NCBI GenBank assembly: GCA_013433145.1
Contig: CM024190.1
Coordinates: forward strand, 4,278,001-4,342,000
Source: Ascaris suum
Lineage: Eukaryota; Nematoda; Chromadorea; Rhabditida; Ascarididae
Direction of reading: 5' to 3'
DNA length: 64,000 bases
Below are positions 49,501 through 62,129 of the stretch, one piece after another. Position 1 is the first letter of the stretch, and every line of letters begins with the position of its first letter. The translations under genes and the position numbers were made by a program. Under the pieces are notes generated by a model. It made no database searches, was not told the DNA's origin, and saw only the letters and a program-made list of their open reading frames with translations.

Positions 49501-52500
49501 TCTGTGCGAAAGATCAAGCACGATTTACCTGTAACGGCATTTCATTTCAGAGTACGTTTGAAACCGTTTATCAAGGCGAAGCATTGCAAAAACCGTGGTA
49601 CTTTATTGCTGGAAATCACGATCACTTCGGCAATATTACAGCACAAGTCGTATATACGAATCACAGCAGCAGATGGTTCACATTCAGCTTTTCATATCTA
49701 TCAATTCATTTTGCCACTTCCTTGCCTAATTTTCCGGAAACTTTTCTTTCCTGCTTAACTAGGCAGTTAACAAGATATTTCAGTGGATTGATATACCCTT
49801 CAGAGATCTGGAAAGGACTCTCCGCACTGAAAATAAATCATATGCTCTATGAAATGAAAGCGTATAGTATATCGGAACAGGGAACCATTCAGTGTTTACG
49901 TAGATGCCTTTCACCATCATGTGGGTTTTTCTTCAAAAAAGGAGAGATCGAGACATGGAAAATTAGTGTGACATGGCACAGACAAAGTTTTTAGGTATTT
50001 TCCCACTGGCATAAAATGGTGCGCAATTTGGATTCATGAGGTGTTAACTACATTAGCAGCTAGCCATGAACACTGGCTGATACATTCGCATATGTAACTC
50101 CGATGAGTTGCAATCATGAAGTCGCTGCAGGCATTTCGCTTAATAAGGCGGAATATTATTGTCGTTGCTAATCATAAACCAACTTCTCCCCCTTTCCTCT
50201 CCCTCCCGGTCTCCAAGTTTTCCGATTTATCGAGATTTTTCTCTGAAATATGCAGGTCACTAATTCTTTGTTGCAGGTTGCAAATTTTCTTACAAGAAAT
50301 TCCTGAGAAGAGCCCGAATTCGAATTTGGCATCCTCTCGAAAACATTTTGGCCGTCATGCAATGTCAATGTCACCAGTAGCATTGCAAAACATGACTTCC
50401 TCCGACAAAAAATTGCTGCAAATTTTGCGTTTCCCGATAACTCTCCTACAATTTCCTTTGCTGTTCTTAATCGTCTATGAAGCGACCGAAATTTTCGGTC
50501 CTTTCCCATCCCTTTTTCAAGACTTTCAATTCATTGAAGTGCTGCATTTTTTAATCATGCTTTAATATCCTTATCAGATATCCCGAGATGAACAATTAAT
50601 CATCGTTCCCTCTCAGTTGGAGAGGAAGAGAAGGACCAATGGTCCATATGCAAGGCTGGCACATAACACTGTTGAAATTACCGACTGATGAAACCCCCAT
50701 TCAATTAAATAATGCAAATTATGACTGCGTCTTTTTTTCTACAAAGGTGCTTAAAACTTATAAGAATTGATTAGCCGTTTTTCTAGGACGTTTCCTTCCT
50801 TGTACTATAAGATTTCCTATAAATTCGGCGAAAAGGGAACCAAGGTTGATTTTATTATGATCGACACTATTCTATTGTGTGGAAATACGCGCGATGTCGA
50901 GGATTCGGGTTTTTTCGAAATGTTATTCGCGGACGTCTCCGAAAATCCCAATCATCCAAAAGATCCAAAAGCAGCGCAGGTGCAATGGGAATGGATCAAA
51001 CAGCAACTTCATGAATCGACGTAAGTCAAATTCTGCTGGATAGCGAAGAGTGCCATGTGTTGTGAAGCATCACAATGACTAAACTGATAGAAAAATTTGC
51101 ACATGTCACCGCCAATACGATCTCAATACTTTATTTATATTAAGTTGTACCCTCTTATCACAGGTGGAGGTAGGACTTTTGTGAAGATTGTGCACAATTC
51201 AGTCAACTATTACTTTTGTTGAATATTTAAAACAGTAACATGCTTTGAGAGCTAATTGAAAACCGACCGCCTTCAATAATTGAAGATACTCGATCATGAC
51301 TTACTGCAATGAATCGATTGCAGAGCTGAGTATATATTCGTCGCTGGGCATTATCCAGTGTACTCAATATCGGAGCACGGTCCAATGAGTTGTCTCATTG
51401 AAAAGCTGAACCCCCTTCTCAAAAAGTTTAAAGTTTCTGCGTATTTCGCTGGACACGATCACACGCTGCAGGTCGGTGAAATGCAGTGAAAGTATGCTCA
51501 GCATTTTTGTTTTTTCAAGAATTTACCACTCATATTGTATATTTTTATGGCATTTTATCAAGCAGTCAAATGAAAGAAGAAAAATTGCCAAATATATCGC
51601 CGAAGTAGTTGGAGCAAAACATCTGTTGCAGTATTGGATGAAACTTACTGCAGGCCACAAAATACATCACTTTGAAATTAGAGATTGCATATTTCAGTAA
51701 ACGAAGAATTTCGATCAAGAACTGCTAATTTCCACAGTCCTATTTCAGCATTTGGTCGTTAAGGATTCGGCTTCAAATGGGGACGCACTTGTTAGCAACG
51801 ATTCGGAATCGACGGTGATGCACTATATTATTTCGGGGGCATCTTCTCGAAGCGATCGATCAAGGAAGCATGAGGGCGACGTCCCACCTGAGTCCTCTTT
51901 GTTCAGGTAAGCAAAAGTATATTCTTATTTTTCTATTTTCTAGTGATTTTTCAGTTAGGCGCTGAGAGGGTCACATAATCACCGCGAGGTGTTCTTTTCA
52001 TATGATTGGAACCTTAAGCTAAGGCTTGTTGCGGTGAGGTCTGTTGACTCTTGGCTTTTTTGCGTTTCTTGAAAAAAAAAAAGGCGTAAAACGGCTGTGA
52101 AAGATCTATATGCTCTCCCATCCCAGGTCTTTTGCAACAATTCAAAAAATGGATCACCAAAACATATTTGGAGCTCCGTTCCGAAAAAACACCTATTCCT
52201 TTACCACACAGTTTTATTATCATTCCGTTCCTCCATGTAACAAAATCTTCTGGGTTCGAGATCTTTTGGACGATTTTTTAATCAAACCTATCTACTGCAA
52301 TAAGCTTAAAAGTTCATTGCAATGATGCATTTGAAGGAACCACAGCCATGAAAATGGGTTATTGTTTTGATATCGCTGCTCGATTCAGGAGAACAAATCC
52401 CGGCATAAGGGTAATTTTGACTCCGTCGTAGAACCAAATTTCACATTACCGCCAATTTTCAAGGGAACGAATGTGGAAAATTGTTTTTTTTTTTAACTTG

Positions 52501-53090
52501 AAGATGCTTAGTTCCATCGGCAACGTTCCCTTGTCTTTCCGGTCATTATTTCTTGCTCATACTGATCAATTCGGCAAAAACGCACATTGTTCCTTTCGTT
52601 TACAGCTCTTCCTACCTCCTTTAAAATATCCTCAAAATTATTACAACAATTTGCCGTATGTGAATCTTTGTCAGAGTATGAATCCTGTAGGGATTTCGAA
52701 GTGAATGTCCTTCCAGGTGTGGATTGCAGTCCTGTTTTACCACCTGACCTGATGTTCTGATTTTAGGCTCAAAACCCTATGCAAAACTATTTTAGGTCTG
52801 AAATCGTAGCGCTGCCTTTTGCATACTGTGAATTAAAGATGCAGCCATTTTAAATCATTGAATGTAACAGCAATTCAGCTGCATGAATACTGCAAGTCCT
52901 CGAGAATCGTGTCTACGAAGCTTTCCATTCCAGCTATCCAACAGGATTCAACCCGCTTTCTCAACTCGGTTTCTCCAATGGAGGCTTCGTTTTCGTCGAA
53001 GTCAGCGATCAGTCTGCCATTTTCAAGTTCTTCACGGGTAAAAGCGAGCTAAAATACCAGTGTTCGATCTCGCCGCGAACATCCCACTAA
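46598..53090 (+). CDS. ACP5: tartrate-resistant (type 5, purple) acid phosphatase
   Basis: Eight plus-strand exons with consistent phases: 46598-46652, 48030-48137, 48934-49088, 49551-49675, 50787-51020, 51324-51471, 51749-51906 and 52934-53090; 379 aa. A signal peptide ([18 protein letters not shown]) marks it as secreted or lysosomal. The five metal-binding blocks of the Fe-Fe/Fe-Zn metallophosphoesterase fold are present in order: VGDTGG (51-55), VGDNVYYTG (88-96), AGNHDHFGN (126-134), AGHYPV (233-238) and AGHDHTL (268-274). [14 protein letters not shown] and [19 protein letters not shown] are also family features. N134-I-T is a glycosylation sequon at the same place as in human ACP5. It hydrolyses phosphomonoesters at acid pH. 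Human has GDWGG where this has GDTGG. A Ser/Asp-rich stretch in exon 7 ([15 protein letters not shown]) is longer than the human loop. Confidence 0.95.
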
Positions 53091-54620
53091 AATATATCTG
53101 TTTGAGACCATTTTTCTTTACTTGTACCAAGCACCCAAAGTTGGAGAATATGTCGGCTGTTTATGTGAGCTCCAAGAAGTACTGCCATAAAAATCAAGCC
53201 TACATCTGATGCCCTGTCCAGTGCAATAATTCCGCTCTTTTTTTCCGAGAGATCTTTTATCCGATATTTTTGGCACGAAGCTATTCGAAATTTAAACTGT
53301 TGTTCAAAGGCTAGAAATTCGTGCTAATTCGGGAGATAGCGATTAATTACAGTTATGTGAAGCTACGCTGAATGAACTCAGAACTCGCTGGTTATGGGCG
53401 CCGAATGTCCAACTTTTGGTTTCGTCCTCGTTCAAATACTTGTTACCTCTTTTTTCCCTATACTACGTGACGTTTCTCACGTCTTCCATTAATATTATAT
53501 TTCTTGTATCTGCTCTTGTTGCTGCAGTACAGAGAACAAACAAGAACGAGTTTAAAATGTGGTATTACGCGTTTAAAGACTACACTGAAATCACCGATCA
53601 TTTTCCACGCGTCAAAAATTGACTTTGAAAAAGTACAGTCGCAGTTAGGCGGATACATGAGCATCCACTGAATTGTGCTTTGTTAGAGCGCATGAAAATT
53701 TTCCATCGGCCAGATCTAGTATCTCTGAAAGCATTTCCCATTCTTTGTTGTCTTAATTTTTATTTCAGCCTCATTCGCTTTATTCTTCGAATATTTGTGT
53801 ATTCATTGCAGTTGTGCCTACCACGTTGTTATGATAGCATACGATGTTCGCTTTTTTAATCAAATTCGCGCTGAAATTATACTCGTGCATCGACCCGCAC
53901 GCCTATCATAGGTACATAAAAACGACTTCTTTCAAGCAAGTATATCTGCTTTTGAAAGGTTAGAAGGCAGACTCCCCTGAAATTTCTCTCTTTTCATATT
54001 TCAACATCGCTATGCTTATGGGACATACACTGTAATAAAGTATTCGAATAAGCCTTGCTTTGCTGAGCATTTTCATTTTCTTAAACAAGGTCACTTCAGC
54101 GTTTTTGGCTTCTCTTTAAAACAGATCCACCTGTAGCCTAAGGCACTCCCAACAAAAAGAGAGCATTTTGCCTTTATGAGTCTCTTTTTGTTCACTCACC
54201 ATTGCAAGCGTATGAATTTGAGCGAAGAAATTAGGCGTAGTCACTTTGAATTAATGGTAAGGCTTTGTTTCAGATTGTCGCGATGCTTCAAGGTTTATAA
54301 TGCGTTATTAATGCATCAGTTGAAGCTATTGTTGTAGGATTTGTGCTTATGCAAAATTATGGGCATATTGCTAATATGTTGATCAAAAATTTCCGTTATG
54401 CTGCTGTTTGAATAATTTATGAAAGTAAATTACCATAAATGAACTCACCTGGATTGTTTCCTCTCATCATGTTAACTGTAGTTCGTTGTTGACATTTTCA
54501 GAACAAGTGCGACAACTCTTTGAACTGCGTCTGCTGCATAGTTCACTTCAACATCAGCAGTTAAAACAATGTTACGCTAGGCTATTATTACCGAACGACA
54601 CAATCTGAACCGAAGATATA
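53091..54620. other. intergenic gap after acid phosphatase
   Basis: Convergent region holding the 3' UTRs of the phosphatase and the 54.6-kb gene. No gene seen. AATAAA occurs at about 54034, but it is too far from the stop to claim as the poly(A) signal. Confidence 0.35.
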
Positions 54621-56104
54621 CTACCAACCCATAGACGACGAGATACAACCATCAAGAAAGAGATGACGGTTGAAGTATGCCCTGCCTTTCGATGCAGTTG
54701 ACGCCTGTGGCAATTTACTGTCCGCCATCTCTTTGCGCACCAGTTGAATAAGTAACGCGATATCTTCATCAACTCCATTCCTGTTCTGCCAATTGGCAAT
54801 TTCTTTGTTTTCTTTGCATTCGTCCGCAATCGCGACAACCCCTTCCCCGCTTCTGCCCTAAAATGGATTTTCCCAGAACTTTGGAGACACTTGAACGAAA
54901 TCTGGACAGGCCAACAAAGTTCATTAGCAGGCCAAGCGCTGTCATAAGAGTTGCAAAGGATGAAGGACAAGGACAGCATAGCTATCCTCTGGAGCTTCAA
55001 CATTTATCGAATACAGAAATTTATAATCTTAGAGAGATTCGAGTCGCGTGATTTTCAGGAACGGACAGGGAAAGGCGAGAGTGTTTTATGGGCCAACACT
55101 GTTCCTAGGATGTCAACACTCCTTAGACAAGTCAGAGCTCAATTCTTTTTTTCATTAATTGCTCAACAGGTTTGATTAAACGAGAAACTTCTGCAGTTTT
55201 AATAGGAAGCTGAGCATTTCGTACTCTGAGTTTTAACACTCTTTCAGGGTTCATCGAGTTCATCACAACACACCGTTAGTTTTAATAACGCAATACCTTA
55301 AAAAATCCCGTTACTTTTCGCTATTCGAACTCTAGACGAACATTCCAATATTGTGCTAAACGAATCTCGTCTCTTACCAGTGCTGCAATCTTCGGCTTCT
55401 TCCAGCATTCGTTGGATACAATTTTTGGGAAGTACCTGCAGTTTAGAGGAAAGTGCACTCAGGGATACGCTGCCACTGAGAAGGACTGCGTTCAGAAGTG
55501 AATTGAGTTGGCGACAGTGTTTGTTGGTGGTGTACTGCTGCGTAGGAGCGTAGGCAATAAATTTGCTTCGCGATAGAGATGAGTGAGGTTTGTTTGGTAA
55601 GGTGCGATGTGTGACTGTGGATAGTTTTGTTATCTTTGTCAAATAATGACCTTAGCAGGTCACATTGCAATCTTACCTCAACTCCGCAAACACAACTGCT
55701 CTCCAGCAACATTCACTCTTTTTTCCGACGATGCAATACGTTTTTACCTTGCATCCTTTGAGCGTAAAGAATTTCCCAAACATTGATCGTCAATGGTTAA
55801 AATGCCATGCATCGGGATATAACTTTGCTTTAGAGACTCCCATCCAAAAAGAGGTTATTGCTTGCCTCAAATGACAATGGGATTTGTAAAACGACCAACA
55901 GTGCTCACCTCGGCACGCGTACGAGACAGACTTGGAAATTTAACGGACGTAGGGGATTTGCAAATCAGTATTGGAGAATGTTATTTTTGGAATTGCTAGG
56001 CAGACGGAAGTTTGGGTGATTCAGATGGCAATAGCAGTAACTACTGCTTACCTTAGGCGCTCATTGCGCCAATTAACGACGTTCATTCGTAGGTCAGCTG
56101 TCAT
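54621..56104 (-). CDS. unrecognised multi-exon gene
   Basis: Candidate exons, minus strand: 56104-56052 (ATG start, MTADLRMNVVNWRNERL), 55930-55909, 55827-55748 (QSYIPMHGILTIDDQC), 55698-55677, 55537-55378 (LLNAVLLSGSVSLSALSSKL, RMLEEAED) and the last exon 54857-54621 (VVAIADECKENKEIANWQNR, ALLIQLVRKEMADSKLP, ending SSSMGW and TAG). Phases of the first five join without a stop and donors are good (gtaagc, gtgagc, gtaaga). The last joins only through a missing or 23-base exon near 55168-55190. The two 22-base exons are suspicious. An acceptor (gcattcag) lies 22 bases before the ATG. The GSVSLSAL...RMLEE segment looks like a winged helix or small helical domain. Function unknown. Confidence 0.4.
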
Positions 56105-56126
56105 CGCAAGAGTCAAAGAGTGCCGA

Positions 56127-58252
56127 CTGAATGCAAATGCTCGCATAATGATGTGCCGATTTACCGTAAGCATCGAGAGGCTTTTGTATCGCTAGTGTGC
56201 GCATGTCGATTGTCTCGAATAGCATTTGTCTCGCTTTTTAGCGATCGAGACAGTTGCTACCGCAGTTCATTGCCAAGTTATAACCTTGTGCTATTCTATA
56301 TATATCTACCCGACTAAATTTTAGCTGCTTAGTCGCTATTACCGTTACTACATCTCGACAAAAGTTTATATAGCCGTTTTTGACTGCTTTATCACGGGCA
56401 TCATGTTAAGAAAAAGTCCGAAGACTTGAAGCGACATTTATTAAACGTTGTCTGATGATCTCATAATGCGGATCGTAATTATTCTAATCATCCCCATAAA
56501 TGAAAGACGACAAGAGGAAACAATCATAGATGTGAATCACTTGTCACATAAAGCTAAAGCATATCACATTATAATAATATGTTCGCTCATACCTTATTGC
56601 GCACCCTTCGGAAGCTATACGTAAACAGTTGCTGAAAGAGGCTCGATTATGATAGCAAGTCGATAAAGCATAGAGATCGATGCAACACGTGCACATTATT
56701 TGCATATCTGCGAACGTTAGGGGTCATACACAAAACGCGTGCCGTTATTTTTGCATCGATCCCAAAGAGAGACTCGCCTCCATTAGTGGCTTAAGAATGG
56801 GTTAGTCGCGAGTTGCTCACTACTGTTGCTCGGTCGCAATCGGCCAACACTGCTATTCGACCACACACGTGCATATCGCAAGCGGCTTTTTTGCTGGCGC
56901 AAGCTGCAACTGGCCAGTCTGAAATCTCTGTGCAGTGTTCAAGAGAGTTCTCGAAAAATATTACCTGCACTTTATTTAAATAAAAAATTTATCGTTACTT
57001 GATAATGCTACTACATAATTCAAGGAGCTCGTCTGCGAATTATTCAAATAATGGGCTAAAGGTAAAAATATTAGCGGGAGAGGGACGGTCAACGAAATTT
57101 GTCGATAGGAAGAAAATTAACAAAAGTTGGATTTGTGCCGACAAGTGATTAGGATCAAGGTGTCTCTACGGTGGATGATACGAAAAGTGAGAGTGTTGAA
57201 AGTTATATTCTCGGATGCAAAGACGCAAAAGTCCGACATGCATTGACACGCAGCCAGCACAGCACGTTCGTTGTATTACATTCCAGCCGATATTTCACCC
57301 TCATGTTCCTCTTAAACCTCTGAAGCAATGGACTTCATCGTAATCTCCTTCATCTTCGTCGAATGATCTGCACGTATGTTAAAAGTTGCTGTCCTTCAGA
57401 TGTTTTTCTTTCATGAAAATACCACCTCTGATGCAACCACCGTTCAATCTACGGGCATAACAACGAATCACCAAAAGAGACGTCTCTCACGAGAGGATCG
57501 GATCATAGAAGTGCAAGGCGAAAGCGTCGGCACTTTGTAAAGAAGATATGAGGCTTTTGAAGCGATCTCCTCCACAGGCTACTCAACGCTAACAGCTAAT
57601 TACGGTAAGAGTGCGGTAAATGAAGGCGCTCAACGGAACGGCATCCTCTCAGCGAGGTCACAACCAACACACTCAGCATCGGAATTACGCGCATCGGCTC
57701 GTTCAAAAAAGACAGACGCATTCGTATAGGTCAAATTGCATAGACTAATCAACGCAGAGGGCTTATGCAAGCATTCTCTCTGACTCGCTTGGCTGACCCC
57801 CGCAACGGCTTAACAAAAGTTCCGTAAACTGACACTCACACGAGAAACTACTCTGCCGAAACGTTACCACATCGACCTATTCTAGGAAATAGCCGATCTC
57901 GTCAAACGATGATGCCTCATTTATAGCATATTTAACCTTTTTTAAACACCTCCACCTCATTGTAGGACATCTCAGTAAGCCATCTAATTGCACTTATATT
58001 CCAAAGTTTTTTGGGCCATATCTGAGTGGTTGTATGACAAAACTGATTCGCCAGTCTTGCACATGCTTCCAATTACGATAGTTCATAATCAGCAGGGCGA
58101 AAGTGATAGTGACCAAATACGGCTTGTATTGTTCTCATCAGATCTGATCACTAAAGCTGTAAGATACCAGAAACAGTCGCACGCATACTCGCAGACATAC
58201 AGAGACATACGCACATGCGCACGCACAAACAAATCTATGTGCACACAACTAA

Positions 58253-58340
<88 letters not shown>

Positions 58341-58447
58341 ACACATTCATACAAATATGTATAAACATATAGATGAACGTACACCCGCATGACATCACCT
58401 CAACGCATTTTTAGCGAAATATCTGCAAAAAAGTCATAGAAATATAC
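56127..58447. other. gap between the two unrecognised minus-strand genes
   Basis: AT-rich, with the second (AT)n tract. Part may be intron or 3' UTR of the 58.4-kb gene, whose last seen exon ends in a donor (gtatat), so at least one more exon should lie below 58448. I did not find it. Confidence 0.35.
58255..58336. repeat. (AT)n microsatellite, about 82 bp
   Basis: Perfect alternating AT run between alternating purine-pyrimidine flanks rich in ACAC/GCAC and GTGTACAC. Confidence 0.97.
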
Positions 58448-60510
58448 TAAGAATAATGGGCAGAGCCGGCAAAACCCTCTTTCATCGCGCAGCTCAACTT
58501 CTACAAACTGTGCCTCCATAGCTACATACATTCCTTGCAAACTTTTTTGCAAGCTTCCAACGAATATTTTTATCCAGCGCGGAATGTTAGTTTCCACCTT
58601 TACATATGGAGTTTTATATGAGTTCTGAATGAAAAACCGATAATCTAGAACTTGATCTCTATTCATAAGTATTTACAGCACTGTTTACTTTAGTATGATC
58701 TCACTGGGACCGACCTATAAGTGAAAGAACATTGTTAATAATTTGCAACTATCAGACATACAGAACTTAGTTCACTTCGTCCCCTATGTGGATTGGAATG
58801 CAACTGATATGGAAATATACCCATGGCATTTGTTCTTGCGTACCAGAAACACAACGAACCACTGTCCGTAAGTTTTTCTCCAACATAAGAGGTAATTTGA
58901 GACAACTTCCGACACAAGATCAAGCATTGCAGGCACGTTGAGGTCATTTATAATAAGCAGACATTTACTAAGTGTCTAAAATGAGGAGATTTCGAAGAGG
59001 TCACTGTTACTGAACGAATGATACACATCACATGAAGGGACGCTAAGATATTCTCCTGAGTACGATGTGAAGCAACAAGAGCATTTATTTTAACCAGGTT
59101 TTGTCCACAACAGCAGCGTTCTACAGCGTGAGGGCAAGCTTCTTTGAGCACCTTAATTCACAAATATCGAGCCATTGTTGCGCTTCAGAAACACCAAGGA
59201 ATGATCCATAAACATGACTTTTCTGCCTTTATTTTTGTTTATTTATTATGTTTCTTTGTCTACATGTATACTGGCGTTGACGGGTTCTATAGCGGCTGGA
59301 AAAAATTTCCAGGCAAGCTTATTATCACACCAGAATGTTTGATTCGCTGGCAAGCCCTTGAGAGCTCTTGAAAATTGCTTAGTTCCCTTGTGTGGATCTC
59401 CCAGAGGAAATATTTTTTATGTTCTTCTTTCACCTGAAGATGAGTAGGGGTGATTCGACTCGAAGAACTGCGAAAAAGCGCAGGACAAGAAACTCATAGC
59501 AGTAAACTGATTTATTTATATGCATGAGCAACCGTACAAAATTTTGTTGATGACAGTTTCGTCTGCAATCAATGACTCTAGCACATGCAGCTGAATTTTT
59601 TTTACAAATGAAGGACGATGGAAGCGGGAGTTTTTTAAATTCAGACAATCGGGGACAGGAAACAGAGGCGTCGCAAGTCATAATAAGTTGCTGAAGTCGA
59701 GTGTTGAACAAACGCTCAAGTAAAATCTTGATTGTCGCAGCTCATCTGCAGATCCACTCAAAATTGAGCCTTAGCATGGTCTCCTTTAGAAGCCTCAACA
59801 GAGCTGTTTAATAGGTGACGCGTACACACCTGAAAACAGTTGCCCTACAAATCTCCGGTAAATTTCTTTCCACAACACCTCTTCCGTTTTATTCGCTTGT
59901 AATTGTGAGAAAAAATCGTTCCGCACGTACCTATCACAAGATTGCGCGCAAAAGTCGTTACTGGCACTAAAGCGGCTCTCAACGTAAACCAGCGACGCAT
60001 TATGCAGCGAGATTATGAATGTCATTTTATACTTTTCCCCATCTTAGCAAACAAATATTTACTGTAATTTCTCAACTTCAGACTGTCCGCGTCAACTGAA
60101 AAAAATTAGTTTCCATCGCTCGCAGAAGAATTTTCTGAAAGACAAACATTTTGATTTGCAACCTCACTATGAGGCATTTATGATGATTTTGGATGCGCAA
60201 TACGAAGTATGTCGATGGAACGCATAGACAAATTCGATGTTCGTTGTATATTATTTTCGTCACATCACTATTAGATCTTGCACTTACTAAAAAACAGTTG
60301 ATTTAAAGCTGGGAATTTAAAGCGATACAGTGGAATTCTTCCCCCTCCCGTAGTAAAAGAATCAATTTTGTAAGTAGTCACGTGAATAAATTTTGAAGCA
60401 GTAATATCGGACCATATATATTTATTACATTTTAAGTTTATGACCTCGAAAAGGCTTTGAGGATCATGTTCTTCGAAAGGAAGTTGTTTAAAACTACATA
60501 AATGTAACGA
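58448..60510 (-). CDS. unrecognised Cys-containing multi-exon gene (internal exons)
   Basis: Six minus-strand exons: 60510-60288, 60042-59830, 59690-59538, 59151-59011, 58975-58844 and 58624-58448. Exons 1 and 2 join at phase 1; exons 3-6 are all phase 0 and open (201 codons in a row). The exon 2 to 3 join needs either the alternative donor gtaggg or a missed small exon. Sequence content: HDPQSLFEVINLKCNKYIW; FCAQSCDRYVRNDFF; CDASVSCPRLSEFKKLPLPS; ACPHAVERCCCGQNLVKINA; INDLNVPAMLDLVSEVV; IPRWIKIFVGSLQKSLQGMY. It has many cysteines in exons 2-4 and helical, hydrophobic exons 4-6. No start or stop is seen, so it extends both ways. I recognise no family. The splice-phase agreement makes it very likely a real gene. 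Confidence 0.6.
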
Positions 60511-62129
60511 CTTCAAAATATTTTTCGTATATCGACTACATCAGTCAGCGTTGAGAGTGAATCGTTATGCAAGAGACGATGACCTGATGCTTCCAAAGAT
60601 GACAGATGACATAAGAGGAGTTGCCTGGCTTATGGTCACAACGGGTCATTTCGGGGCGGGGCACATGTAAGGGCATGAGGCTGAGTGAGCACTCGCTCTT
60701 TGCGGCAAGCACTCGCACGGCCGCGCTGACCTTTCGACCTCTGTGTGTGCGTCCTGCTGGCCCACTCTTAAAGAACATCTAGCCAACTGTTGCGTGGTCC
60801 GATGGACAGCATGGCGGTCGATTTTCCACGTCGTCGAATCATGCAAATGCTTTCACCTGAACTCCCGACGAGGTAGTCGTCATTTCCTTTTCTAATCATT
60901 CAATTCTACTCAACAGTTTGATGAACAAATCCGGAAACCTTCAATCAGTGTAGAACTGAAATGTAGAAATATTTGGCCACTCTTTTGTCGTACCTTAACC
61001 GCAAACTTGCATCACTGTGATAACACCGCACAGTAATAACTGTATATTTTTGTGATGATGGCGCATCTATTTCATAGTTTCTAAGTGATCGTTGTGGAAG
61101 AATTACTTAATGCAAGTTGAAGTATCTGTTCGTGAAATAGGCCTAGTTTGTGCTGTTGACCATGAACGATATTGGTTTGTGAATAAGAATTTTCCACAAA
61201 ATGTGTCCCATATATCTGTCGCTATTCTCACATCAGTACCCAGCAGTTAGCCCATTTCAGCTTAGAGGCAACCGATCTAACATCAGTTGGAGGCCATCAA
61301 GACTTGCTCATAGAGGCTCCCAAAATAATTTTATGTTGAAAACCCTTTCTGGCGAGTTCGACAGGGGGTAGAGAAAGTTTATGTGCATCAAATAACAGTT
61401 ATGCCACGGACCACTAGCGCGCTCACCCTCACTTCATATTTTCGTATTTTGTTGTTCAGATGGGTAATCCTTTTTGTTGGATTGAAAGACGGTGAAAGTG
61501 ATAAATGGCAACCCTCAAGATTACTCTTGCTCATTATTGCCTCTTGCTCAACTGATTTTTATTGCCTCTATTGTCGTTACGCTATTATCGTTATTATTGT
61601 TATTGCTGATGCTGTTTCTGATGATAATAACAATAATAATAACAGTAACTACGCTACTAAAGTTGTTATATTTAGCGACAATATTCGATTGAATTTCAAG
61701 GTTGAGCTATGAATACCAAGCAATTTTGACCTTGCAGAGCCACCTGCTTCAATATTGTGTCTGTGTAGTTTAAGCGCTTTGCTGTCTGTTTGATTGTTTT
61801 AATCCGAAGCCACAATAAACACTCTCCCTACATCATCTTTCATACCGATCCACCAATTTTGAAAAGAATTAGAGACATTTACATGCATGCTAACGCAAAC
61901 TGCTCACAGTTTGCACATATTATTTTTTCATATTGCAGTGGTCAGGTCAAAAGAGGCGAATTTTTTGTGGCAGGAAGGTACGAGCAGTCGACGCAGTAAA
62001 GAATATGAAGGCTAAATATCCTTGTTGATAATTTATGAAAGTGGCTACTAAAGTCAGTAAAATCCAAGAACACCAATTGCCTCAGTGGAAATTTTGTTCA
62101 AGTGTTAATGTTGTTTGTGTGATTTGCAG
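60511..62129. other. gap upstream of the right-edge gene
   Basis: Includes a locally GC-richer patch at about 60640-60780 with overlapping frames on the minus strand, possibly a 5' exon of the 58.4-kb gene, and an imperfect (TTA/TTG)n and (AAT/AAC)n tract at about 61576-61650. Nothing else recognised. Confidence 0.35.
61576..61650. repeat. imperfect TTR/AAY trinucleotide tract
   Basis: TTATCGTTATTATTGTTATTG-like units are followed by their complement type AATAATAATAAC, so the segment has a loose inverted-repeat character. Confidence 0.6.

Noticed and set aside
54863..55051. Plus-strand frame with helical content
   Set aside because: It overlaps the antisense of a minus-strand gene, and I found no acceptor or donor that makes it an exon.
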